A stretch of DNA of 64,000 nt. Source: Aphodosoma sp045126975. GTDB lineage: Bacteria > Bacteroidota > Bacteroidia > Bacteroidales > Paludibacteraceae. Both the position numbers and the translations under genes were made by a program. The notes below the pieces were generated by a model that made no database searches, was not told where the DNA came from, and saw only the letters and a program-made list of their open reading frames with translations. The stretch is taken from the NCBI GenBank assembly GCA_045126975.1, contig JBGVPL010000046.1:21559-85558 (forward strand). Direction: 5' to 3'. This document shows positions 32,884 to 41,754 of this stretch, piece after piece. The number at the start of each line of letters is the position of its first letter. Position 1 is the first letter of the stretch.

Positions 32884-33831
32884 ATGAACGCATTAACAGC
32901 AACTGAATATAACTTCCCTGGTCAAACCAAGGTGTATCACGGCAAAGTACGTGATGTTTATACAGTGTCAGGCAATCGTCTTGTGATGGTGGCAACCGAC
33001 CGTATCTCTGCATTCGACGTAATCCTTCCAAAAGGTATTCCGTTCAAAGGTCAAATCCTTAATCAAATCGCTGCTCAATTCCTTGATGCGACAGCCGATA
33101 TTTGTCCAAACTGGAAATTGGCTACTCCAGACCCAATGGTTACAGTAGGTGTAGCTTGCGAAGGCTATCCAGTCGAAATGATTGTGCGTGGTTACCTCTG
33201 CGGTAGCGCATGGCGTGCTTATAAGAGCGGTGTACGCGAAATCTGTGGTGTGAAACTTCCTGATGGTATGCGCGAAAACGAACGTTTCCCAGAGCCAATC
33301 ATCACTCCTACAACTAAAGCCGAAATTGGCGAACACGACGAAGACATCTCTCGCGAAGAAATCATCGCTCAAGGCTTGGTGTCAGAAGAAGAATATAAAG
33401 TATTGGAACAATACACATTGGCTCTCTTCCGTCGTGGCTCAGAGATTGCTGCTAAACGTGGTTTGATTCTCGTTGATACTAAATATGAGTTTGGTAAATG
33501 CGATGGCAAAATCTACCTCATGGACGAAATCCACACACCAGACTCAAGCCGTTACTTCTATGCTGAAGGCTATGAAGAAAATTTTGCTGCAGGCAAACCA
33601 CAACGCCAATTGAGCAAAGAATTTGTGCGTGAATGGTTGATGGAAAACGGTTTCCAAGGCAAAGAAGGTCAACAAGTGCCAGAAATGACAGATGAGGTAG
33701 TAGCAGGTATCTCGGCTCGTTATCAAGAACTCTACGAAAACATCGTAGGCAAAAAATTTGTTCCTGCCGACGATAGCGAAGACCTCCTCGCCCGCATCGA
33801 ACGTAACGTAACAGACTATTTGAATGCATAA
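32884..33831 (+). CDS. purC: SAICAR synthetase (long type), second PurC
   Basis: 315 residues of the longer form found in yeast and most Bacteroidetes. N-terminal YHGKVRDVYTV, VATDRISAFDVILPKGIPFK, and VRGYLCGSAWRAYKSG. Then EFGKCDGKIYLMDEIHTPDSSRYF, and a C-terminal extension with QQVPEMTDEVVAGISARY not found in the short type. It should catalyse the same reaction as the preceding gene. The two share the fold but only scattered residues, so they are not a recent duplication. Confidence 0.93.
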   Translation: MNALTATEYNFPGQTKVYHGKVRDVYTVSGNRLVMVATDRISAFDVILPKGIPFKGQILNQIAAQFLDATADICPNWKLATPDPMVTVGVACEGYPVEMIVRGYLCGSAWRAYKSGVREICGVKLPDGMRENERFPEPIITPTTKAEIGEHDEDISREEIIAQGLVSEEEYKVLEQYTLALFRRGSEIAAKRGLILVDTKYEFGKCDGKIYLMDEIHTPDSSRYFYAEGYEENFAAGKPQRQLSKEFVREWLMENGFQGKEGQQVPEMTDEVVAGISARYQELYENIVGKKFVPADDSEDLLARIERNVTDYLNA

Positions 33832-33846
33832 TTCATAAATTTTTTT

Positions 33847-34058
33847 AGACAGAATGACATAATGACAAATTTTTAGGCTAGAGGTTGAAGATTAGAGTCT
33901 TTTGACATACGCTTTGCTAAAAACTAAAGTTTTTATCTCAGCGAAAAAAAGACAGGTTTAAGTTACATTCTCCAAATATGTCATTTTTTTTCCAAGATAC
34001 ACCGCAGGTGTAGCGAGGTATATGTAAAAGAAAAATATGTTCTTCTGTCATTATGTCT
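33847..34058. repeat. Long AGACAG element, copy 2 (purC2-purF)
   Basis: AGACAGAATGACATAATGAC at the left end, GTTCTTCTGTCATTATGTCT at the right. Internal segments GACATACGCTTTGCTAAAAA and GATACACCGCAGGTGTAGCG are shared with copies 1 and 3. The remaining spacer to 34138 holds GTCTTATATCTCGTGTCTCG heptads. Confidence 0.8.
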
Positions 34059-34138
34059 AAAATAAATAAAAATAAAAAACAAGGCGCAGCCGAGTTAGTC
34101 TTATATCTCGTGTCTCGTGTCTAAAAGTCTATAAAATA

Positions 34139-35524
34139 ATGAAAAACGAAATTCACGAAGAATGCGGTGTATTTGGTGTATGGGGTGTGAAAGATGCCGC
34201 TAATCTTGCCTATTACGGACTCCACGCTTTGCAACATCGTGGTCAAGAAGCATGTGGTATCGTCTGCGTTGACGAAAACCGTCAACACAACCGTGTCAAA
34301 GGCGAAGGCTTAGTAACAGAGGTGTTCAACGAGAAGAACCTTGTAAACCTCAAAGGCGATTATGCTATTGCTCACGTGCGCTATGCCACTGCTGGTGGTG
34401 CTGGTATCGAGAACGTACAACCATTCCTTTTCCGTCACCATACAGGCAACTTTGCCTTAGCTCACAACGGTAACCTCGTCAATTCACGAGAATTGGCTCG
34501 CTATCTCGAACATAAAGGCAGTCTTTTCCAATCAACATCTGATAGCGAATTGCTTGCACACTTGATTAAAAAGGACAACAATACAAAACATCGTATCCAC
34601 AATATTATTGACGCACTCAACATGATTGAGGGTGCATTTGCATTCCTCATTCTCAGCGACAAACGTCTCTATTGCGCTCGTGACAAATATGGCTTGCGCC
34701 CTTTGTCTATTGGTAAATTGAATGGCGGTTATGTCGTTAGTTCCGAGACATGCGCTCTTGATGTAGTAGGTGCCGAATTTGTGCGTGATGTAGAGCCAGG
34801 CGAAATTGTTGTGATTGATGCCGACGGACTCCACTCGTTCACCTATTCTCACTTCAAACGCCACTATATGTGCGCAATGGAGTATGTCTATTTCGCTCGT
34901 CCTGATAGCGATATCGAAGGTTGCAACGTGCATGCCTATCGTAAAGAGTCGGGTCGCATCCTCTATCGTGAATGTCCTGTCGATGCCGATATTGTTATTG
35001 GTGTGCCAGACTCAAGTCTTAGTGCAGCCATCGGTTATGCCGAAGAGAGCGGTATTCCTTACGAAATGGGATTGATTAAGAACAAATATATTGGTCGTAC
35101 TTTCATTCAACCAAGCCAAGAATTGCGTGAGAAAGGCGTGCGCATGAAACTTTCGGCAGTTCGTTCGATTGTCAAAGGTAAACGTGTTGTGATGATCGAT
35201 GACTCCATCGTGCGTGGTACAACATCGCGTCGCATCGTGTCGCTTCTCAAAGAGGCAGGAGCAGTAGAAGTGCATGTCCGTATTGCTTCGCCACCTTATT
35301 GTCATCCATGCTATTATGGTGTCGATACAGCCACTTACGAAGAGTTGATATCATCTCGTATGTCAGTTGAAGAGTTGTGCGAAAAGATAGGTGCCGACTC
35401 GCTTCGTTTCCTCTCAGTCGAAGGCCTCTACCAAAGCGGTCGTCGCAAAGAACTCTGCACAGCTTGCTTCTCAGGCAAATATCCAACATCCCTCTATGGT
35501 GGTGAAGTAAAACAATGTAAATAA
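34139..35524 (+). CDS. purF: PurF, amidophosphoribosyltransferase
   Basis: 461 residues. First step of purine synthesis: PRPP plus glutamine to phosphoribosylamine. The leader MKNEIHEE would be removed to expose Cys9 as the N-terminal glutaminase nucleophile (EECGVFGVWG). Then YYGLHALQHRGQEACG and HNGNLVN. In the C-terminal phosphoribosyltransferase domain is VVMIDDSIVRGTTSRR, the PRPP loop. Cysteines near the C-terminus (CTACFSGKYP) fit the Fe-S type seen in Bacillus-like enzymes, but this is not certain. Confidence 0.95.
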   Translation: MKNEIHEECGVFGVWGVKDAANLAYYGLHALQHRGQEACGIVCVDENRQHNRVKGEGLVTEVFNEKNLVNLKGDYAIAHVRYATAGGAGIENVQPFLFRHHTGNFALAHNGNLVNSRELARYLEHKGSLFQSTSDSELLAHLIKKDNNTKHRIHNIIDALNMIEGAFAFLILSDKRLYCARDKYGLRPLSIGKLNGGYVVSSETCALDVVGAEFVRDVEPGEIVVIDADGLHSFTYSHFKRHYMCAMEYVYFARPDSDIEGCNVHAYRKESGRILYRECPVDADIVIGVPDSSLSAAIGYAEESGIPYEMGLIKNKYIGRTFIQPSQELREKGVRMKLSAVRSIVKGKRVVMIDDSIVRGTTSRRIVSLLKEAGAVEVHVRIASPPYCHPCYYGVDTATYEELISSRMSVEELCEKIGADSLRFLSVEGLYQSGRRKELCTACFSGKYPTSLYGGEVKQCK

Positions 35525-35527
35525 TAA

Positions 35528-35601
35528 CAATTTGAAAGTTGAAAGTTGAAATTTGAGCATAATGACTGAATTTTAACTCTCAACTCTCAACTCTCAACTA
35601 T
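35528..35601. repeat. GAAAGTT/CTCAACT inverted heptads, purF-purM spacer
   Basis: The left arm (35528-35555) is TTGAAAGTTGAAAGTTGAAA. The right arm (35575-35601) is AACTCTCAACTCTCAACTCT. Both are 7-bp periodic and roughly complementary. Confidence 0.75.
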
Positions 35602-35609
35602 ATAAAATT

Positions 35610-36638
35610 ATGGCTCAAAGTTATGAACAAGCCGGTGTGAATCTTGAGGCCGGTTACGAAGTAGTTCGTCGTATTAAAAAACATGTTGCATCAACTTCTC
35701 GCGTTGGTGTGATGGGTAATATCGGTGCATTTGGTGGTATGTTCGACCTCTCTGCACTTAACGTGAAAGAACCTGTGCTCGTAAGTGGTACTGATGGCGT
35801 TGGTACTAAACTTAAACTTGCGTTCGCTATGGACAAACACGATACTATCGGTATCGATGCTGTGGCTATGTGTGTGAACGATGTGTTGGCACAAGGTGCT
35901 GAACCTCTTTACTTCCTTGATTATGTGGCTGTAGGTGCTAACGAACCTGCTAAAATTGAAAATATTGTGGCTGGTGTGGCTGAAGGTTGCCGTCAAGCTG
36001 GTTGCGCCCTTATTGGTGGCGAAACTGCCGAAATGCCTGGTATGTACACTGAAGGCGAATACGACATTGCTGGTTTCACTTGTGGCGTGGTCGAGAAATC
36101 TCAACTCATTGATGGCTCGAAAGTGAAAGTGGGTGACGTGCTCGTAGGTATTGCTTCTTCAGGTGTTCACTCTAATGGTTTCAGCCTTGTGCGTAAAGTG
36201 GTTAGCGATGCTGGTCTTGACCTACATGCTGTACTTCCTGAATTGGATGCAGAACGCAAATTGGGTGAAGTATTGCTCACACCTACACGTATTTATGTGA
36301 AACAAGTGCTTGACGTAATTCGTAACTGTGACGTTCACGGTGTGGCTCATATCACTGGTGGTGGTTTCGATGAAAATATTCCTCGTATCCTCAAAGAAGG
36401 TCAAGGTATCGAAGTAAAAGAGGGTAGCTGGGAAATACTTCCTGTGTTCCGTATGCTCGAAAAATATGGTAAAATTGCTCACCGCGAAATGTTCAATATC
36501 TTCAATATGGGTATCGGTATGGTACTCGCTGTTGATGCAGATGAAGCTGATAAAGCAATCGAAATCCTCAAATCGCATGGCGAACGTGCTTCAGTTATCG
36601 GTCGCGTGACAGACAAAGAAGGCGTGGTTATATTGTAA
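35610..36638 (+). CDS. purM: PurM, AIR synthetase
   Basis: 342 residues, normal length. ATP-dependent ring closure of FGAM to AIR. Motifs: SGTDGVGTKLKLAF, DAVAMCVNDVLAQGAEPLYF, GGETAEMPGMY, GIASSGVHSNGFSLVR and HITGGGFDENIPRIL. Cytoplasmic dimer in relatives. Between purF and purN in the operon. Confidence 0.96.
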   Translation: MAQSYEQAGVNLEAGYEVVRRIKKHVASTSRVGVMGNIGAFGGMFDLSALNVKEPVLVSGTDGVGTKLKLAFAMDKHDTIGIDAVAMCVNDVLAQGAEPLYFLDYVAVGANEPAKIENIVAGVAEGCRQAGCALIGGETAEMPGMYTEGEYDIAGFTCGVVEKSQLIDGSKVKVGDVLVGIASSGVHSNGFSLVRKVVSDAGLDLHAVLPELDAERKLGEVLLTPTRIYVKQVLDVIRNCDVHGVAHITGGGFDENIPRILKEGQGIEVKEGSWEILPVFRMLEKYGKIAHREMFNIFNMGIGMVLAVDADEADKAIEILKSHGERASVIGRVTDKEGVVIL

Positions 36639-36647
36639 TTTAGAGAA

Positions 36648-36836
36648 AGACAGAATAATATTTTTTAAGAAGACGATAAGAACATAAAAACATAATTTTT
36701 TTTGAAACGTAAATTATCATTAATTATTCATTAATTTTTTAATCTATAATTAGGCAATTTATGATTAATTTACGGGAATTTACGTTCAAAAAAAATATAT
36801 AATTTTATTTTTGTTCTTATGTTTTTCTGTCTTAAA
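36648..36836. repeat. Long palindromic spacer purM-purN
   Basis: The outer arms AAGACGATAAGAACATAAAA (from 36667) and TTGTTCTTATGTTTTTCTGT (to 36831) face each other. The inner arms TTTTTTTGAAACGTAAATTA and AATTTACGTTCAAAAAAA also pair. A core AATTATTCATTAATTTTTTA lies at the centre. It fills the 206-base spacer. Confidence 0.75.
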
Positions 36837-36844
36837 AAAGTAAT

Positions 36845-37420
36845 ATGAATTGTGAATTAAAAAATCTCGCAGTTTTTGCATCGGGTAGTGGTACTAATTT
36901 TGAGGCGATTGCGGCGGCATGTGCCGAAGGTCGTATTCCTGCCAAAGTGGTGCTACTCGTATGCGATAATGCGAATGCGTATGCCATTGAGCGTGCCAAA
37001 AAGTTTGATATACCAACTCTTGTATTGCATCCTCGTGATTGTGGTGGTAAACCTGCATACGAGCAACGCATCGTGGATAAATTGAATGAGTTGAATGTCG
37101 ATTTGGTATGTCTTGCAGGATATATGCGCATCGTAGGCGAAACGCTCTATAATGCTTATCAAGGCAAGATACTCAACATACATCCAGCGTTGTTGCCATC
37201 GTTCAAAGGAGCGCATGGTATTGATGATGCATTCAATTTTGGAGTGAAAGTGTTTGGCGTTACAGTGCATTTTATCGACCTCACAATCGATGGTGGTGTA
37301 ATTGTGATGCAACGAGCATTTGAGTATTATGGCAACGACCGTGACGAAGTAGAAGCTCGCATCCATGCCATCGAACACGAACTCTATCCAGAAGCGATTT
37401 GTAAAGTGATTTTATCTTGA
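36845..37420 (+). CDS. purN: PurN, GAR formyltransferase
   Basis: 191 residues. Uses 10-formyl-THF to formylate GAR. N-terminal VFASGSGTNFEAIAAAC, then CLAGYMRIVGETLYNAYQGK, and the catalytic NIHPALLPSFKGAHG (Asn, His) with VTVHFIDLTIDGG (Asp region). In the last motif the usual V-D is I-D. The formyl donor is supplied by FolD, encoded at the end of this operon. Confidence 0.95.
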   Translation: MNCELKNLAVFASGSGTNFEAIAAACAEGRIPAKVVLLVCDNANAYAIERAKKFDIPTLVLHPRDCGGKPAYEQRIVDKLNELNVDLVCLAGYMRIVGETLYNAYQGKILNIHPALLPSFKGAHGIDDAFNFGVKVFGVTVHFIDLTIDGGVIVMQRAFEYYGNDRDEVEARIHAIEHELYPEAICKVILS

Positions 37421-37454
37421 TATTTTTTGCTTTAACATAAGTCCAGAATGTTTT

Positions 37455-37719
37455 AGACAGAATGACAGAATGACAAATTTTTAACTTTATTGACATACGC
37501 CTTGCTGAAAAACAAGTTTTCATCTCGGCGAAAAAATGACAGATTTAAGTTACATTCTTGCTTCGCGAATTTGCTCACACTCGGTATAATCAAAGTAGAC
37601 TTTGCTTCTACTTTCGTTTAATCGCAATTTTCAAATCTGTCATTCTTTTACCAAGATACACCGCAGGTGTAGCGAGGTATATGTGAAAAAAAAGAATATG
37701 TTCTTATGTCATTATGTCT
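37455..37719. repeat. Long AGACAG element, copy 3 (purN-EFR1)
   Basis: AGACAGAATGACAGAATGAC on the left, GTTCTTATGTCATTATGTCT on the right. It shares GACATACGCCTTGCTGAAAA and GATACACCGCAGGTGTAGCG with the other copies and carries an extra internal stretch around 37560-37640. It accounts for most of the 315-base gene-free gap 37421-37735. Confidence 0.8.
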
Positions 37720-37735
37720 AAAAAAAACAAGAATC

Positions 37736-38548
37736 ATGAATTTGCGAACTATATACTTTTCGGCGACGCATACATCAAAAAAGGTTGCTTTGGCTATGTC
37801 GGAGGCTATTGCTGATCGATTTGAAGCAATCGATATTACACACGAAGGTGTGGCGGTGGAGGCTATGACCGACCAAGATGTGTTGCTTGTGGCAGTACCT
37901 GTTTATGGCGGGAAAGTTGCCCCAGTGGCAATGGCTCGTCTTGAAGCATTGAAGGGTAGTAATACTCCTGCTATTGCGGTGGTGGTATATGGTAATCGTA
38001 ATTTCGAAGGGGCTGCGGTGCAGTTGTCTGATTTTCTCACTGAGCGCGGATTTGTAGTAGTGGCTGTGACTGCGTTTGTGGGCGAACATTCGTATAGTAC
38101 TGATGAAAATCCTATTGCCGTAGGTCGTCCGAATGTCGGTGATATTGCCGATGCACGACGATTTGGCGCACTTGTACGTGAGAAACTCGCATTGTCGAAA
38201 GAGGTGGTGGATGTGTCGGCATTGAAATGTCCTGATTCTGGCGAAGAGAATGTTAAGGCATTTGTTGAATTTGTAAAAGGCTATCAAGCAGAACAAGCGA
38301 AGAATCCAGTGAAGTTGTTGCCTACTACTGATGAAGAGAAGTGTGTGATGTGTGGTGTATGTGTTGATGTGTGTCCTACAAGTGCAATAGACAGAGAAGA
38401 TGTGAGTGTGGTAGATGCAACAAAATGTATTAAGTGTTGCGCTTGCGTCAAAGAGTGTCCGAAAGAGGCAAAAATCCTTAATTCGCCATTTGCCCCAATG
38501 CTCTCGAAATACTTCGCACAACCAAAACAAAATGTTTGGGTAATATAA
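37736..38548 (+). CDS. EFR1-type flavodoxin/ferredoxin fusion protein
   Basis: 270 residues from ATG 37736; an ATG at 37706 lies in the repeat arm and is not the start. The N-terminal flavodoxin-like domain (YFSATHTSKKVALAMSE for FMN phosphate, LVAVPVYGGKVAP for the ring) spans about residues 1-175. The C-terminal ferredoxin domain has two 4Fe-4S motifs: CVMCGVCVDVCP and CIKCCACVKECP. Proteins of this EFR1 layout are presumed electron carriers. Why it sits between purN and purH is unclear; no purine step needs it. Confidence 0.88.
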   Translation: MNLRTIYFSATHTSKKVALAMSEAIADRFEAIDITHEGVAVEAMTDQDVLLVAVPVYGGKVAPVAMARLEALKGSNTPAIAVVVYGNRNFEGAAVQLSDFLTERGFVVVAVTAFVGEHSYSTDENPIAVGRPNVGDIADARRFGALVREKLALSKEVVDVSALKCPDSGEENVKAFVEFVKGYQAEQAKNPVKLLPTTDEEKCVMCGVCVDVCPTSAIDREDVSVVDATKCIKCCACVKECPKEAKILNSPFAPMLSKYFAQPKQNVWVI

Positions 38549-38589
38549 GTTTAAAAAGGCATAATAATATAATGACATAATATTTAAAA

Positions 38590-38746
38590 GACAGAATAAC
38601 ATAATAACAAAATTGTTAATTATATTTTTATGTTCTTATGTTATTATCGTCTTCTAAAAATGTTTTTATGTCTTCTTGTCGGAAATAAAAAATAATAAAC
38701 GAGCGAAGCGAGTAAGTCTTGTTACTCGTTACTCGCTACTAAAAAT
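38590..38746. repeat. Mixed inverted repeats, EFR1-purH spacer
   Basis: AGACAGAATAACATAATAAC faces TTCTTATGTTATTATCGTCT. A second set follows, ACGAGCGAAGCGAGTAAG against GTTACTCGTTACTCGCTACT, ending in the ACTAAAAATCAAAAAT start region. Confidence 0.7.
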
Positions 38747-38753
38747 CAAAAAT

Positions 38754-40283
38754 ATGCGTGCTTTAGTAAGTGTAAGTGACAAAACAGGTCTTGTGCCTTT
38801 TGTCCAAAGTCTTAAAGAACTTGGTTGGGATATTATCGCTACAGGCGGTACAATGAAACTCCTCCAAGATAACAATATCGAAGTAATCAATATCAGTGAA
38901 GTAACAGGTTTCCCTGAAATCTGTGATGGTCGTGTGAAAACTCTTCACCCAAAAGTGCATGGTGGTCTCCTTGCTCGTCGTGATGACCCAAGTCACCTTA
39001 AAGCATTGGAAGAGAACGAAATCAATTTCATTGATATGGTGTGCGTAAACCTCTATCCATTCCGTCAAACTATTGCTAAACCTGACGTTACAATGGAAGA
39101 TGCAATTGAAAATATCGATATAGGTGGCCCTTCTATGTTGCGTAGTGCAGCTAAAAACTATAAAGATGTAACTGTAGTTTGCGACCCTGCCGATTACAAT
39201 CGTATCATTGCTGAAATTCGTGAAGGTGGCAATACAACTGTGGAAACACGCCTTCAACTTTCGGCTAAAGCATATACTCATACTGCTGAATACGATATGT
39301 GTATCGCTACATATATGCGTGAAAAAGCAGGTTTGACTGAGAAACTCTTCCTCGAATATGAATTGGCTCAAGGTCTTCGTTATGGCGAAAATCCTCATCA
39401 ATCAGCTAAATTCTATCGTGGTTCAGAAGAGGTGCCTTACTCTTTGGCTTTTGCTCGTCAATTGCATGGTAAAGAGATGAGTTACAACAATATCCAAGAT
39501 GCTAATGCAGCACTCTCTATCGTACGCGAATTCAACGTACCTTTCTGTGTTGGTTTGAAACACATGAATCCATGTGGTGCAGCTATCGGTAAAGATGTAG
39601 TTGAGGCTTGGACTAAAGCATACGAAGCAGATACAGTAAGTATCTTCGGTGGTATTGTGGCAACTAACTGCGAAATCACTCTCGAAGTGGCTCAACTCAT
39701 GAAACCTATCTTCCTCGAAATTATCATGGCTCCTAAATTTGCACCTGAAGCGTTGGAACTCTTGCAAACTAAGAAAAACCTTCGCCTCATCGAAGTGCCT
39801 ATGTCGCCAATGACAACTGTGCCAATGCAATATGTGAGCGTTAATGGTGGTCTCCTTGCACAAGGTATGGACCTTAATACAGCTGAGGTGGTTGATTCAA
39901 TGACAGTAACTGAAAAACATGCTACTGCTAAGGAACTCGAAGATATGAACTTCGGTCTTCGCATCGTGAAACATGTGAAATCTAACGCTATTGTTGTAGT
40001 GAAAGATGGTAAAACTCTTGGTGTAGGTGCAGGTCAAATGAATCGTATTGGTTCTGCCGAAATCGCACTCAAACAAGCACATGCAAACGGAGTTACTGAA
40101 GGCTTGGTATTGGCATCAGACGCATTCTTCCCATTCGACGACTGCGTAACACTCGCTAATCAAATGGGTGTAACAGCTATCGTACAACCAGGCGGTAGCG
40201 TTCGCGACGAAGACTCAATTAAAAAAGCCAACGAATGTGGTATTGCAATGCTCTTCTCAGGCATGCGTCATTTTAAACACTAA
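38754..40283 (+). CDS. purH: PurH, AICAR formyltransferase/IMP cyclohydrolase
   Basis: 509 residues from ATG 38754; the longer frame from 38676 runs through repeat DNA. It does the last two steps to IMP. The N-terminal MGS-like cyclohydrolase has ALVSVSDKTGLVPF, IIATGGTMKLL and VKTLHPKVHGGLLARRD. The C-terminal transformylase has LRYGENPHQSAKFY, VGLKHMNPCGAAIG (catalytic Lys-His) and DAFFPFDDCV. Compared with the E. coli enzyme the product is slightly short but complete. Confidence 0.96.
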   Translation: MRALVSVSDKTGLVPFVQSLKELGWDIIATGGTMKLLQDNNIEVINISEVTGFPEICDGRVKTLHPKVHGGLLARRDDPSHLKALEENEINFIDMVCVNLYPFRQTIAKPDVTMEDAIENIDIGGPSMLRSAAKNYKDVTVVCDPADYNRIIAEIREGGNTTVETRLQLSAKAYTHTAEYDMCIATYMREKAGLTEKLFLEYELAQGLRYGENPHQSAKFYRGSEEVPYSLAFARQLHGKEMSYNNIQDANAALSIVREFNVPFCVGLKHMNPCGAAIGKDVVEAWTKAYEADTVSIFGGIVATNCEITLEVAQLMKPIFLEIIMAPKFAPEALELLQTKKNLRLIEVPMSPMTTVPMQYVSVNGGLLAQGMDLNTAEVVDSMTVTEKHATAKELEDMNFGLRIVKHVKSNAIVVVKDGKTLGVGAGQMNRIGSAEIALKQAHANGVTEGLVLASDAFFPFDDCVTLANQMGVTAIVQPGGSVRDEDSIKKANECGIAMLFSGMRHFKH

Positions 40284-40285
40284 TT

Positions 40286-40373
40286 AGTAATGAGTAATGA
40301 GTAATGAGTAACGAGAGTCCTCTGGCATTAAATAATACGTAGATATAAGTCTCGCTACTCGCTACTCGTTACT
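40286..40373. repeat. GTAATGA/CTCGCTA inverted heptads, purH-purD spacer
   Basis: The left arm (40286-40312) is AGTAATG-AGTAATG-AGTAATG-AGTAACG. The right arm (40351-40373) is CTCGCTA-CTCGCTA-CTCGTTA. These are clean 7-bp units with wobble and mismatch positions between the arms. Confidence 0.85.
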
Positions 40374-40387
40374 AAATATCTAAATAT

Positions 40388-41653
40388 ATGAATTCTAAAA
40401 AAGTACTTGTTCTTGGTGGCGGTGGTCGTGAGCATGCGATTGTGCATGCTTTGAGCCGTTCGCCTCAAGTAGAAAAGATATATGCTGCACCAGGCAATGC
40501 GGGTATTGCTGCTATGGCTGAGTGTGTGGCACTTAAAGAGACTCAAGTAGATGAACTCATTGCTTTTGCAAAAGAGAATGCTATCAACCTTACAGTAGTA
40601 GGTCCTGAAGCGGCTCTTGCTGTAGGTGTGGTAGATGCTTTCCGTGCTGCTGGATTGAAAATTTTTGGTCCTACCAAAGCGGCTACTCAAATCGAAAGTT
40701 CGAAAGAGTTCGCTAAAAATTTGATGAAAAAATACTCTATTCCTACTGCTGCATACGAAGTGTTTGACAACTACGAAGCAGCTCTTGAGTATGTAAAAAA
40801 AGGCACATTCCCAACTGTATTGAAATACGATGGACTTGCTGCTGGCAAGGGGGTAGTGATACCTGAAACTTTGGAAGAGGCTGACGAGGCATTGCGTGAT
40901 ATGTTGTTGAACGACAAATTCGGTCATGGTCGAGTAGTGATTGAGGAATTTATGACAGGTCCTGAGTTCTCGTTTATGTGCTTTGTGTCGGACGAAAAGG
41001 TATATCCTATGGAGGTGGCACAAGACCATAAGCGTGCTTTCGATGGCGATAAAGGTCCTAATACAGGTGGTATGGGTGCATATTCACCACTACCTTTTAT
41101 CACTAAAGAAGATATTGATTGGGCATACGATTATATCATGTGCGCTACAGCCAATGCGTTGATTGCTGAAGGTTGTTCGTTCCGTGGTGTGTTGTATGGC
41201 GGTTTGATGAAAACACCTAATGGTATCAAAGTGATTGAGTTTAATGCTCGTTTTGGTGATCCAGAAACAGAGGTAGTATTGCCTCGTCTCGAAAGTGATA
41301 TTTATGATATTTTCTGTGCAGTGGCAGAAGGCGAAAATGTAGGCGAAATTAAATGGAACGATAAGGCTTCTATTGGTATCGTACTTGCATCGAAAGGTTA
41401 TCCTGAAGCATACGACAAAGGCTTCGTAATCGAAGGCTTAGATAGCGTTGAAGGTATTGTATATCACATGGGAACAGCATTGAAAGAGGGTAAATATGTA
41501 ACAAATGGCGGTCGCGTGTTGTTTGTAACAGTTATGGCTGACACATTTGCAGAAGCCCAAGCCAAAGCTAATGCAGAAGTAGCAAAAATTAAATGTGATA
41601 ACTTGTTCCACCGCACTGATATCGGTTGGCAAGCAGTGAAATATAATGCATAG
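40388..41653 (+). CDS. purD: PurD, GAR synthetase
   Basis: 421 residues. ATP-grasp ligase that joins glycine to phosphoribosylamine. N-terminal VLVLGGGGREHAIVHAL, then VVGPEAALAVGVVD, the ATP-grasp VLKYDGLAAGKGVVI and EEFMTGPEFSFMCFV, QDHKRAFDGDKGPNTGGMGA, and EFNARFGDPETEVVLPRL for metal binding. Second-step enzyme but near the operon end here. Confidence 0.96.
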   Translation: MNSKKVLVLGGGGREHAIVHALSRSPQVEKIYAAPGNAGIAAMAECVALKETQVDELIAFAKENAINLTVVGPEAALAVGVVDAFRAAGLKIFGPTKAATQIESSKEFAKNLMKKYSIPTAAYEVFDNYEAALEYVKKGTFPTVLKYDGLAAGKGVVIPETLEEADEALRDMLLNDKFGHGRVVIEEFMTGPEFSFMCFVSDEKVYPMEVAQDHKRAFDGDKGPNTGGMGAYSPLPFITKEDIDWAYDYIMCATANALIAEGCSFRGVLYGGLMKTPNGIKVIEFNARFGDPETEVVLPRLESDIYDIFCAVAEGENVGEIKWNDKASIGIVLASKGYPEAYDKGFVIEGLDSVEGIVYHMGTALKEGKYVTNGGRVLFVTVMADTFAEAQAKANAEVAKIKCDNLFHRTDIGWQAVKYNA

Positions 41654-41656
41654 TAA

Positions 41657-41741
41657 GTAACGAGTAATGAGTAATGAGTAACGAGAGCCATTTGGCGTTA
41701 AAAATATAGGAATATAATCTCGCTACTCGCTACTAGTTACT
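41657..41741. repeat. GTAATGA/CTCGCTA inverted heptads, purD-folD spacer
   Basis: The left arm (41657-41685) is AGTAACG-AGTAATG-AGTAATG-AGTAACG-AG. The right arm (41719-41741) is CTCGCTACTCGCTACTAGTT plus ACT. Almost the same as the purH-purD spacer, including the middle GCCATTTGGCGTT/CTCTGGCATT part. Confidence 0.85.
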
Positions 41742-41754
41742 AAAAATCTAAAAA

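Noticed and set aside
37706..37735. Extended start of the EFR1 protein
   Set aside because: Same reason: the extra ten codons come from the repeat arm, and the family starts at the flavodoxin strand.
40286..41741. CRISPR-like array in the purH-purD-folD spacers
   Set aside because: Units are only 7 bp, contiguous and without unique spacers; there are no cas genes.
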